64,000 bases of DNA from the NCBI GenBank assembly GCA_963741525.1, contig CAVUIW010000020.1, positions 325,368 to 389,367 on the forward strand, given 5' to 3'. The DNA is from JANNSX01 sp963741525. GTDB lineage: Bacteria; Pseudomonadota; Alphaproteobacteria; Rhizobiales; Hyphomicrobiaceae. Positions 43,208-50,777 of the stretch are shown here, one piece after another. The notes beneath the pieces are model-generated. The model searched no databases, was not told where the DNA came from, and saw only the letters and a program-made list of their open reading frames with translations. The number at the start of each line of letters is the position of its first letter. Within the stretch, counting starts at the first letter, position 1. The position numbers and the translations under genes are program-made.

Positions 43208-44190
43208 ATGGGCGAAACCGGAAAAAAGTTCCGCGCTGCGCTCGTCACGCTCACCTCGGGCCGGGACGCGGATAAAAATGCGTCCGCGGCATCGGAGCTG
43301 ATCCGGGCGGGGGCGGCGCAAGGCGCGCACTATGTCCAGACGCCGGAGAACACCGGCCTCATCGAGCCGGACATCGAGCGATTGCGGGCGATCGCGGAGC
43401 CGGAAGAGAGACATCGCGTGCTGGCGGCGCTCGTCGACGTGGCGCGCGGGATCTCGGCATCTGGCTGCACATCGGTTCGCTCTGCGTGAAACGCACCGAC
43501 GGCTCGCTCGCCAACCGGACCTATCTGGTGGCGCCCGATGGAGCGATCCGCGCGCGCTATGACAAGATCCACATGTTCGACGTGAACTTGGCCAACGGCG
43601 AAAGCTTCCGCGAGTCGGAGCGGTTCAAGGCGGGTGATGAGGCGGTGATCGCGGACCTCCCCTGGGGCCGGCTCGGGCTCACGATCTGCTACGACCTCCG
43701 CTTTGCCCAGCTCTATCGGGAACTGGCGCAAGCGGGGGCCGAGATCCTCACCGTGCCTTCCGCTTTCACGCAGCAGACGGGCGAGGCGCATTGGCATGTG
43801 CTGCTGCGCGCTCGCGCCATCGAGACCGGCAGCTTCGTGCTGGCCGCCGCCCAGGCCGGCCGCCACGACAGCGGGCGGCAAACCTACGGCCACAGTCTCG
43901 CGATATCACCCTGGGGCGAGATCATCGCGGAAGGCGGCGTCGAGCCCGGCATCGTCATCGCCGATATCGAACTCGCCGCGGTGCATTCGGCGCGCAGCCG
44001 CATTCCGGCGTTGGACGGAGACAGACCCTTTGCATTGGCCGTCGCTACCGGTCACACATACAGAGCACGTTCAGGCGAAGTGGTAACCGGTTCGCCGTCC
44101 GAACGTGCGCCAAGCCAAAACTCAGCACGTTCAGGCGAAGTGGTAACCGGTTCGCCGTCCGAACGTGCTCAAACCAGAGAAGCTTCATGA
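43208..44190 (+). CDS. Carbon-nitrogen hydrolase (nitrilase family), frameshifted, with repeat-encoded tail
   Basis: Nitrilase-superfamily amidase. The catalytic triad is visible: Glu in VQTPENTGL, Lys in ARYDKIHMFDVNL, Cys in LTICYDLRFAQLYREL. It resembles Nit1/Nit2-type enzymes that deaminate glutathione or omega-amides. One base is missing near 43450; restoring it gives AREDLGIWLHIGSL and 328 codons. The last 40 residues are a 20-residue repeat, ARSGEVVTGSPSERA twice, encoded by two copies of a palindromic element. Without it the protein is about 287 residues, normal for the family. The stop overlaps the start of the DUF1178 gene (ATGA). Confidence 0.85.
44063..44169. repeat. Two in-frame palindromic elements, 60-bp period
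   Basis: The 45-base stretch beginning AGCACGTTCAGGCGAAGTGG occurs at 44064-44108 and again at 44124-44168. Each copy has near-complementary ends (AGCACGTTC/GAACGTGCT). The period of 60 keeps the reading frame, so both are translated as the tail of the nitrilase. Confidence 0.92.
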
Positions 44191-44627
44191 TCCGCTATCG
44201 CCTGAGCTGCCCCGACGCCCACGAGTTCGACGCCTGGTTCAAGTCGAGCGCCGCCTATGACTCGCAGGCGGGCGCTGGCCAGGTGTCGTGTCCGGAGTGC
44301 GGCTCGCACCACATCGAGAAGGCGCTGATGGCGCCGAGCGTGAAGACCGCGCGCTCGCAGGAGGAGCGCGCCAAGCAGCCGAAGCGGCCGATGGCTTCCC
44401 TCATGCCGCCCGAGCTGCAGGCGATGATGAAGAAAATCCGCGATCACGTGCGCGAGACCTCCGACTATGTCGGCGACAAGTTCGCCGACGAGGCGCGCAA
44501 GATCCACTACGAGGAGACGGAAGCGCGCGGCATCTACGGCGAGGCGACGATGGATGAGGCGCAATCGCTGCACGAGGAGGGCATTCCGTTTCAGCCTCTG
44601 CCGGTGCTGCCGGAGGATAAGAACTGA
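44187..44627 (+). CDS. DUF1178 family protein
   Basis: Protein of 146 residues: MIRYRLSCPDAHEFDAWFKS, then VSCPECGSHHIEKALMAPSV with a CxxC pair, and a helical acidic second half (IRDHVRETSDYVGDKFADEA, ARGIYGEATMDEAQ), ending EEGIPFQPLP. This is DUF1178, a short zinc-ribbon-like alphaproteobacterial family of unknown role, which normally follows the nitrilase gene. Start and nitrilase stop overlap (ATGA), so the two are translationally coupled. Confidence 0.9.
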   Translation: MIRYRLSCPDAHEFDAWFKSSAAYDSQAGAGQVSCPECGSHHIEKALMAPSVKTARSQEERAKQPKRPMASLMPPELQAMMKKIRDHVRETSDYVGDKFADEARKIHYEETEARGIYGEATMDEAQSLHEEGIPFQPLPVLPEDKN

Positions 44628-44664
44628 GATTCGTGTTGATAAAAAACGAGGCGATAGATCAAAC

Positions 44665-45330
44665 TTAGGTATCTGATAATTGTGCCGGCTCAATCACCAA
44701 GCCCGCCGAGATACTGAATCGCCATATGGAATTCGCGAACTCCACAACGAACTTCGAAGGTCGTCCCTCGACACGTAGTAGATCCAGACTATGAACGCAG
44801 TACTCCAAGTGATCGGTCTTGGTGACGGCTCCGCGATAGGCGGCTGCCATTGAGTTCTTGATTCGATCGACATGCGAGGGTGCTTTGGTCACAATAATCG
44901 CCGACAACTCGCCGCGTACGTCATACGCGTCTCTCCACTGGAAAGGATAATCCCAGTGTTCGAGCACATTGAGAAACGCTTTTAAGAGCAATGCGCCCCC
45001 GTCGGGATCCAAGTCGCTGTTGCTAGCGTCCCATGCTTGCTCGGTCAAACCCTTGACCAATCCAGGCATTCGTTTCTCGTGTGGCTTCAAGATGCCTGGA
45101 AAGCTTGCCATAGTAACCTTCCACTTTTTTGACGGCCTCCTCATTCCGCTTCCCGTCAGTGATTATGCCGGACATATGGCGTGAGATCAAAAATTCGCTG
45201 GCTTCTTGGTTAGATAACGCCTTGTCCGCCAGCTTGTGAAACGTGTCTCTGTTGATTAAGCCCGGGAGGACTGCATCATCCCAGAAAATCCAATCGATGT
45301 TCTCAATGACTTCGTCCTGTCCCGGTCGGC
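44665..45330 (-). pseudogene. Hypothetical gene, frameshifted, lower GC
   Basis: Not recognised. The downstream frame (44665 to about 45110) reads FLNVLEHWDYPFQWRDAYDV and APSHVDRIKNSMAAAYRGAV; the upstream frame (about 45100-45330) reads IDWIFWDDAVLPGLINRDTF and ALSNQEASEFLISRHMSGI. Both look like protein and meet near 45105, which suggests one gene with an indel. No clear start was found for the upstream part. Base composition is visibly more AT-rich than its neighbours, as for a transferred gene. The end is AGLVIEPAQLSDT. Confidence 0.4.
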
Positions 45331-45445
45331 CCTGGGGGGCGAGCCTTCTTGCGCCAGAACATCACACCCTCCATCTTTGCACGCGCCCGAGGAGGCGCTC
45401 GAGCATCCTAACGCCAACTCGCAGAATGCCCGACCGCGTCCGATG

Positions 45446-45690
45446 GCCCCGAAGGGGCCGTGGAATGTAGCCACGGGTTTCAGCTGCGAGGCTGGACTTG
45501 TCCAGCCTCGCAGCGAAACCCGTGGAGCGAAAGTTGCGTCGATTCTGCCCCGGTAGGGGCAGAGGAACCGCACGCAAGCTCGACGCCGCAAGAATCCTCC
45601 GCCCCTTCCGGGGCGGGCCCTCAAGAGCGACGTTTCCACGGGTTCCGCTGCGCTCACCCGTGGCTACAGTCCACAGCCCCTACGGGGCTG
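45446..45690. repeat. Cluster of six small hairpins (gene-free region 45331-45758)
   Basis: In order: GGCCCC-GAA-GGGGCC (45446-45460); a long stem whose arms CCACGGGTTTC/GAAACCCGTGG and CTGCGAGGCTGGAC/GTCCAGCCTCGCAG span 45472-45526; CTGCCCC-GGTA-GGGGCAG (45546-45563); GCCCCTTCCGGGGC (45601-45616 region); CCACGGGT/ACCCGTGG (45636-45663); CAGCCCC-TAC-GGGGCTG (45674-45690). The shared CCACGGGT links the second and fifth. No credible gene. Confidence 0.8.
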
Positions 45691-45758
45691 CTCCAGCCGC
45701 CGCCCGAGGAGCGAAAGGGCTTCCAAAGCGAGCCATTCAAATTGCGGCCTGGTACAAC

Positions 45759-47108
45759 TTACCGCCACTCGTCCTCGATGCCGTACCAGAGATAAGCGCC
45801 CTTCAGGTACACGGGACGCAAGCCGGCCAACGGGAACTCCGGCAAGCCGCTCGAGACCACCTTCGGCAGCTTCGCGACCTCTGGTTTCCCGGCGATGAGA
45901 TCGGCGACGGCGCGGCCGGACCAGCTCGCCATGGCGACGCCCGAGCCGTGATAGGCGATCGAGGTCCAGACATTCCGGCCCGCCTCGAGCCGGCCGATAT
46001 AGGGCACGAGGTTTTTCGACAGGCAGACGAGCCCGCGCCAGAAGTGCGTATGCTCGACGTGCGCCCAGCTGGGAAACAGCCGTTCGAAGTTGCCGCGCAG
46101 CCGCTTCTCCAGATGCTCGGCTCCCCGGTTCGACGCATCCGTGCCGCCGCGCCCGCCGAACAGGAAGCGGCCATCCGGCAGCAGGCGGAAGTAGTGCAGC
46201 AGCCGCCGCGTATCGTAGGCCATCTGGCGCGACGTCCAGCCCTGATCCTTTCGCTCTTGCTCCGTCAGCGGGCGTGTCACGATGATCGCCGAGAGCGCCG
46301 GCATGACGCGGCCGGCGACCGGCGTCGGCACGCGCTCGTCGGTGAAGCCATTGGTCGCAACGAGCACATGCTTGGCGCTGAGCCGCCCGCCGCGCTCGGT
46401 GATGAGCACGTGCCGGCCGTCGCGCTCCTCCCAGCGCACGACGCGCGATTGCCCGTGGATACGCACGCTGTTGCCGGCGGCGGCCTTCGCGAGACCGCGT
46501 ACATAATTCAACGGATGCAGCGACAGCCCGACCTCACCCCAGAGCCCGCCATGAAAGGAGGGGCTGTAGCAGCCACGCTCCTTGAGCGCGTCGATCGATA
46601 GCAGCTCGACCTTCTTGCCGATGACGGTTTTGAGGAACTCCGCTTCCTCGACGAGCTCCGGCATGCGGTTGGGCTGGTGCGCGAGCGCGAGCTCTCCATC
46701 TTCCGAGAACCAGGCGTCGATCGAGAAGCGCCGGCAGATGTCCCGGACGAGATCGACGCCTTCCTTCTGCACGTCGAAGAAGCGCAGCGCGTCCGCTTCG
46801 CCGTAGCGGCGGATCATCTCGTGGTAGGAGATCTTGGCGCCGCCGAGCCCGCAGAACCCGCCATTCCGCCCCGACGCGCCCCAGCCGACATCAGCGGCAT
46901 CAAGCACGGTCGCGTCCATGCCGTAGGTCTCGCGCAACCGCAGCGCCGCCGAGAGCCCCGTGAAGCCCGCGCCGATGATCGCGACATCGGTCTTCGCCTC
47001 GCCCTGGAGCGGCGCCGTGTCGAGCCCCAGCGGATCGCCGGTCGCCTCCCAGTAGCTCGGCACCGGGCGGTCGAAGTGGAAGGCGTCGGCGTGGGCGGTG
47101 GAGGGCAT
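45759..47108 (-). CDS. FAD-dependent oxidoreductase, gamma-glutamylputrescine oxidase-like
   Basis: DAO-family flavoprotein of 449 residues. VAIIGAGFTGLSAALRLRET at about 42-61 is the FAD dinucleotide site, followed by DVGWGASGRNGGFCGLGG. The end has YHGSGVAMASWSGRAVADLI. GRNGGF and the PSYWEAT-like N-terminus match PuuB/OrdL-type enzymes that oxidise gamma-glutamylated amines. With the PuuA-like ligase and the permease at 8.7-13.5 kb, a glutamylated amine route is possible, though the genes are far apart. Confidence 0.88.
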   Translation of the reverse strand: MPSTAHADAFHFDRPVPSYWEATGDPLGLDTAPLQGEAKTDVAIIGAGFTGLSAALRLRETYGMDATVLDAADVGWGASGRNGGFCGLGGAKISYHEMIRRYGEADALRFFDVQKEGVDLVRDICRRFSIDAWFSEDGELALAHQPNRMPELVEEAEFLKTVIGKKVELLSIDALKERGCYSPSFHGGLWGEVGLSLHPLNYVRGLAKAAAGNSVRIHGQSRVVRWEERDGRHVLITERGGRLSAKHVLVATNGFTDERVPTPVAGRVMPALSAIIVTRPLTEQERKDQGWTSRQMAYDTRRLLHYFRLLPDGRFLFGGRGGTDASNRGAEHLEKRLRGNFERLFPSWAHVEHTHFWRGLVCLSKNLVPYIGRLEAGRNVWTSIAYHGSGVAMASWSGRAVADLIAGKPEVAKLPKVVSSGLPEFPLAGLRPVYLKGAYLWYGIEDEWR

Positions 47109-47152
47109 GGGGATTGATCTACTTATTGGGCTGAGTTGAGTGTCATGACGCC

Positions 47153-47175
47153 GGGCGACCGCCGGTCGCCCCTAC
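47153..47175. repeat. REP-like palindrome (GTAGGGGCGACC type)
   Basis: GGGCGACCGCCGGTCGCCCC then TAC, the same unit as at 34564 in the same direction. It lies three bases before the channel gene stop, in the 70-base gap upstream of the flavoprotein gene. Confidence 0.78.
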
Positions 47176-47178
47176 GAT

Positions 47179-48375
47179 TCATCGTTCAGCCTTCAACCCC
47201 CGCACCTCCTCCCGCAACGCCCTGATCTCATCGAGCAGCTGATCGAGGCGCGGGTCGTGGTGAGCGGCGGCGGCTTCGGCACATGCACGCGCTGGTTTTG
47301 CGACGGCGTCTCTCAGCGCGGCGAACGGGTTGGCGGGCTTCGCTGCGGCCTTGAGTGCGCTCGTATCGGCTGCGGCCGAGGCCTCGGCGGCCTTGCCGGC
47401 GGGCGGGGTCGCGCCGCTGTCGCCCTCGCCGCCCGCCCCGAGCTTCACCGAGATGTTCTTGAGCTTGCCGAAGCGGCTGGCGAACAGGAGGTCCTTGTTG
47501 CTCCGAGTCTCCTCGTGCTGCTGCTGCATGCCGTCGACGATGATGCCGATGAAGAGGTTCAGCACCGTGAAGCTGGTGATGAGGATGAAGATGAGAAAGA
47601 ACACCCAGGACCACGGGTGCACGGACATGATCGGCCGCGCGACCTCGCTGGTCCAGCCGTCGAGCGACATCACCTGGAAGAGCGTCAGCAGCGAGTCGCC
47701 GAGCGTGCCGAACCGATCCGGCAGCGTGCCGGCGAACATGTTCGTCGCCATCACGGAGAAGACGTAGAAGATCAGCAGCAGCAGCACGACGATCGAGGTC
47801 ATGCCGGGGATGGCGGCGAGCAGCCCGTTGACGACGCGGCGCATCGAGGGTACCGCCGACACGAGACGCAGCGCCCGGATGATCCTGAGTGCCCTCAGTA
47901 CGGAAATGTTGTCGGAGGCCGGCAGAAAAGTGACGGCGACGACGAGGAAATCGAAGACACTCCAGGGGTCCTTCCAGAAGCGCGTGCCGAACACGGTCAT
48001 CCGCGCGCCGAGCTCGAGGACGAAGACCGTCAAGATCAAGTGGTCGATCAATCCAAGCAGGCCGCCGAAGCGGGTCATGATCGCGTCGCTCGTCTCCATG
48101 CCCAGCGTCACGGCATTGACGAGGATGAGCGCGGTGATGAAGCGATCGAAGATGGTGTTGCGGAGCAGGGGCTTCAGGAGTGCGACGAGCTTCAACCGCC
48201 AGCGCTCGCGCCAGTCGTGGACTTTGGCGGCGAGGGGCTTTAGCTCAGCCGTTCGGCTTTTGAGATTGGCAGCAAGTGGCTTCATATCAGCCGCGCGTTG
48301 ACGAAGTCCGGCGGCATAGGCCTGCAGGGCCTCCTTGCGGCTTCGGCCCGAGAGCTGCTCGCTGTCGCTCACCAT
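47179..48375 (-). CDS. Bacterial voltage-gated cation channel (NavBac-like)
   Basis: Six-helix channel subunit of 398 residues, expected to form tetramers. The voltage sensor S4 has arginines every third residue, R161, R164, R167 and R170 (SVLRALRIIRALRLVSA). The pore reads TLFQVMSLDGWTSEVA with W241; the selectivity-filter position normally Glu (as in TLESW of NaChBac) is Asp239. S6 is VLNLFIGIIVDGMQQ. The N-terminus has about 60 amphipathic residues with repeated KPLAA. The tail is alanine-rich and ends in a coiled coil (LDQLLDEIRALREEVRGLKA). ATG at 48375; a TTG at 48381 is in frame. Ion choice cannot be read. Confidence 0.9.
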   Translation of the reverse strand: MVSDSEQLSGRSRKEALQAYAAGLRQRAADMKPLAANLKSRTAELKPLAAKVHDWRERWRLKLVALLKPLLRNTIFDRFITALILVNAVTLGMETSDAIMTRFGGLLGLIDHLILTVFVLELGARMTVFGTRFWKDPWSVFDFLVVAVTFLPASDNISVLRALRIIRALRLVSAVPSMRRVVNGLLAAIPGMTSIVVLLLLIFYVFSVMATNMFAGTLPDRFGTLGDSLLTLFQVMSLDGWTSEVARPIMSVHPWSWVFFLIFILITSFTVLNLFIGIIVDGMQQQHEETRSNKDLLFASRFGKLKNISVKLGAGGEGDSGATPPAGKAAEASAAADTSALKAAAKPANPFAALRDAVAKPARACAEAAAAHHDPRLDQLLDEIRALREEVRGLKAER

Positions 48376-48471
48376 CCCCAACGCTCCGCGACCGGCGCAT
48401 GCCCAGTGATGTCCCGGGCAATGTCATAGCCCAGGAAGAGTTGCATCGCCAGCGCGGCGAGCGGCTAAAAC

Positions 48472-49458
48472 TCACCCCCTCAAAAACGCCTCCGCCACCG
48501 CGCGGATGCCGGGGCCGTCGAGCTGGTAGTGGGCGTAGAGGGCGGCAGGCGGGGAGATCAGTGCAAAGGCGTCGTAGATGCCGTGGCGCTTGAGCTTGAT
48601 GCCCTTGCCTTCGTCGGACAGCACCTCCGCCACGGCCGAGCCGAGGCCGCCCAGCACGTTGTGCTCTTCCACCGTCATGAGTTTGCGCGTGCGCGATTTC
48701 TCGGCGGCGTCCAGGATCGCATCGCGGTCGAGCGGCTTGATCGAGGCCATGTCGATGACACCGACCGAGCGCCCGGCTGCGTTCATGGCGGCGGCGGCTT
48801 CCAACGCGCCGTGCACGGTGATGCCGCAGGCGATGATCGTCAGCTCCTCGCCGAACCCGTGCACGTGGGCCTTGCCGAAGGCGAAGGACGCGCCGTCCGC
48901 ATAAACCACCGGATCGCGGCCGCGGCCGATGCGGAGATAGACCGGCCGGTCGTGGGTCGCCGAGGCGCGGATCACCGCCTCCAATTGCGGACCATCGCAA
49001 GGAGAGACGATCGTCAGATCGGCGATCGATCGCATGGTACCGATATCCTCGGTGGCGTGGTGCGAGGTGCCATAAAAGCCCATCGAGATGCCGGTGTGAT
49101 GCCCGACGAGACGCACGGGCATGCCACAATAAGCGACATCCATGCGGATCTGTTCGCAGGCGAGCAGCCCGAGGAACGACGCGAAGGTGGCGACGAACGG
49201 GATGACGCCGGTCGAGGCGATGCCCGCCGCTGTCGACACCATATGCTGCTCGGAGATGCCGAATGTGATGTAGCGGTCGGGATAGGCCGCCGCGAAACGG
49301 TCGAGGCCGTTCGAGTATTTGAGATCGGCGGAACCCGCGACGACGTTGTGGCCGTTCCTGACCAGCTCGATCAGGCCGTTCGAGAGATGCGCGAGGCCCG
49401 GCGCCTTGGCGTTGAGCCCGCGATACTGCCAGGAGTTGGGAGACTTTGGCTCGCTCAT
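48472..49458 (-). CDS. Transketolase, C-terminal subunit
   Basis: Protein of 328 residues carrying the pyrimidine-binding and C-terminal domains: YITFGISEQHMVSTAAGIAS, MRSIADLTIVSPCDGPQLEA, AVIRASATHDRPVYLRIGRG, and the tail domain EEHNVLGGLGSAVAEVL. It works with the N-terminal subunit encoded just upstream (one base between). Split transketolases transfer two-carbon units between sugar phosphates, or act on related ketoses in catabolic operons. Glu in the GISEQH motif is the TPP-activating residue. Confidence 0.93.
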   Translation of the reverse strand: MSEPKSPNSWQYRGLNAKAPGLAHLSNGLIELVRNGHNVVAGSADLKYSNGLDRFAAAYPDRYITFGISEQHMVSTAAGIASTGVIPFVATFASFLGLLACEQIRMDVAYCGMPVRLVGHHTGISMGFYGTSHHATEDIGTMRSIADLTIVSPCDGPQLEAVIRASATHDRPVYLRIGRGRDPVVYADGASFAFGKAHVHGFGEELTIIACGITVHGALEAAAAMNAAGRSVGVIDMASIKPLDRDAILDAAEKSRTRKLMTVEEHNVLGGLGSAVAEVLSDEGKGIKLKRHGIYDAFALISPPAALYAHYQLDGPGIRAVAEAFLRG

Positions 49459-49459
49459 C

Positions 49460-50332
49460 TCAAATCACCTTCGACTTGATCTCGGCAATCGCTGCCTCGG
49501 CATCGGCCGGGTCGAGGTAGCCCACATGCCAGCCGGGCTCGGTCTCCATGTAGGAGACGCCCTTGCCCTTGATGGTCTTCGAGATGACGAGCGCCGGCTT
49601 ACTGCGCGTGTCGTCGGCGCGGAGCCTTCTCAGCAGCTCGGTCACCGCGGCGATGTCGTGGCCGTCGACGCTGTGCACCTCCCAGCCGAAGGCGCGCCAC
49701 TTTTCGTCCAGCGGCTCGATCGAGGTCAGGTCCTCGACGCGGCCGTCGAGCTGGAAGCCGTTGCGGTCGATGATGGCGATGAGCCTGCCGAGCTTATGCG
49801 CCGCGGCCGAGAGCGCCGCCTCCCAGACCTGCCCCTCCTGCATCTCGCCGTCACCCATCATGCAGAAGACGGAGTAGTCCTTGCCCGTCCAGCGCTGCGC
49901 GAGCGTCATGCCGACGGCGTTCGAGAGCGCATGGCCGATCGAGCCCGAGGAGAAGTCGACGCCCGGAACCTTGCGCATGTCGGGATGGTCGCCGAGCGGG
50001 CTGCCGAGGCGTGTGTAGTCGTCGAGCCAGGCCTTCGGGAAGAAGTCGAGGTCCGCATAAACCGGGAAAAGACCGACCGCCGCGTGCCCCTTGCCAATGG
50101 TGAAGCGATCGCGCTCCGGCCATTTGGGCTCAGCCCTGCGGAGCTTCATCACGTCATAGTAGAGCGCGGAGAACACTTCGGCCGCCGAGAACACCGAGGT
50201 GTAGTGCCCGACCTTGGCGATATCGATCAGCCGGATGGTTTCCAGCCGGATGAACTGCGCGCGATCGCGCAAATGCGCAATGGTGGCATCGTCCGGGCGG
50301 TAGGAGTTGGTGGCGGGTGCTGAGAGAGGCAT
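49460..50332 (-). CDS. Transketolase, N-terminal subunit
   Basis: Protein of 290 residues with the TPP pyrophosphate-binding domain: FTIGKGHAAVGLFPVYADLD, GSLG-like SGSIGHALSNAVGM, and the TPP motif MMGDGEMQEGQVWEAALSAA then NGFQLDG. It starts with an ATG at 50332 after GAGGAC; an upstream in-frame ATG would add a poorly supported extension. It forms an operon with the C-terminal subunit. A split form distinct from the housekeeping Tkt suggests a substrate-specific role. Confidence 0.93.
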   Translation of the reverse strand: MPLSAPATNSYRPDDATIAHLRDRAQFIRLETIRLIDIAKVGHYTSVFSAAEVFSALYYDVMKLRRAEPKWPERDRFTIGKGHAAVGLFPVYADLDFFPKAWLDDYTRLGSPLGDHPDMRKVPGVDFSSGSIGHALSNAVGMTLAQRWTGKDYSVFCMMGDGEMQEGQVWEAALSAAAHKLGRLIAIIDRNGFQLDGRVEDLTSIEPLDEKWRAFGWEVHSVDGHDIAAVTELLRRLRADDTRSKPALVISKTIKGKGVSYMETEPGWHVGYLDPADAEAAIAEIKSKVI

Positions 50333-50490
50333 TTTGGGACGTCCTCGGCTGGGCGACACAGACTATGACGCCTACTTGTCCATTTTCAATAGATCGACGA
50401 GCTTTGGTTTCCCCTGTCTGAAACCTACCTGCATAGCGACATCTGTGAGTTGCGACGTTGCGCAGTAGCGACTGCAAATACCTCGCCGAC

Positions 50491-50656
50491 CTAGTGGCCC
50501 GTCGCGCCTAAATCGCATCATGGCCGCGAGCGCTTTCGATTTAGGCGCGACATAAGGGCCACTAGCGATATCATTGGCTTAGTGTGGCGTTCAACGCGCC
50601 TTAGTTGACACGGACCTCGCCGCGGTACTGGTCAACCAAGGCGCGACGCCACACTA
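50491..50656. repeat. Two tandem long palindromes (gene-free region 50333-50777)
   Basis: First palindrome: CTAGTGGCCCGTCGCGCCTA onward (50491-50515) complements 50537-50565, 25 paired bases with one 4-base bulge (50552-50555). Second: TAGTGTGGCGT (50580-50590) and CGCGCCTTAGTTGAC (50595-50609) complement 50631-50656, again with a 4-base bulge and one mismatch. They are 14 bases apart. No gene is visible in this 445-base spacer. Confidence 0.85.
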
Positions 50657-50777
50657 GCGCGGGCGAACCTTTTTCCGTGGTCCTGACCGGCCGGTTTCCT
50701 CACGCAAAAATTTCGCGTGCTCAAACGAAGTGCGGTGCAGGCGCGCCTCTAGCCACCATACGATTCCTTGCCTCCGC

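Noticed and set aside
45256..45657. A 133-codon minus-strand frame over the hairpin cluster
   Set aside because: It translates the palindromes themselves, with Arg/Gly/Cys-rich composition and no similarity.
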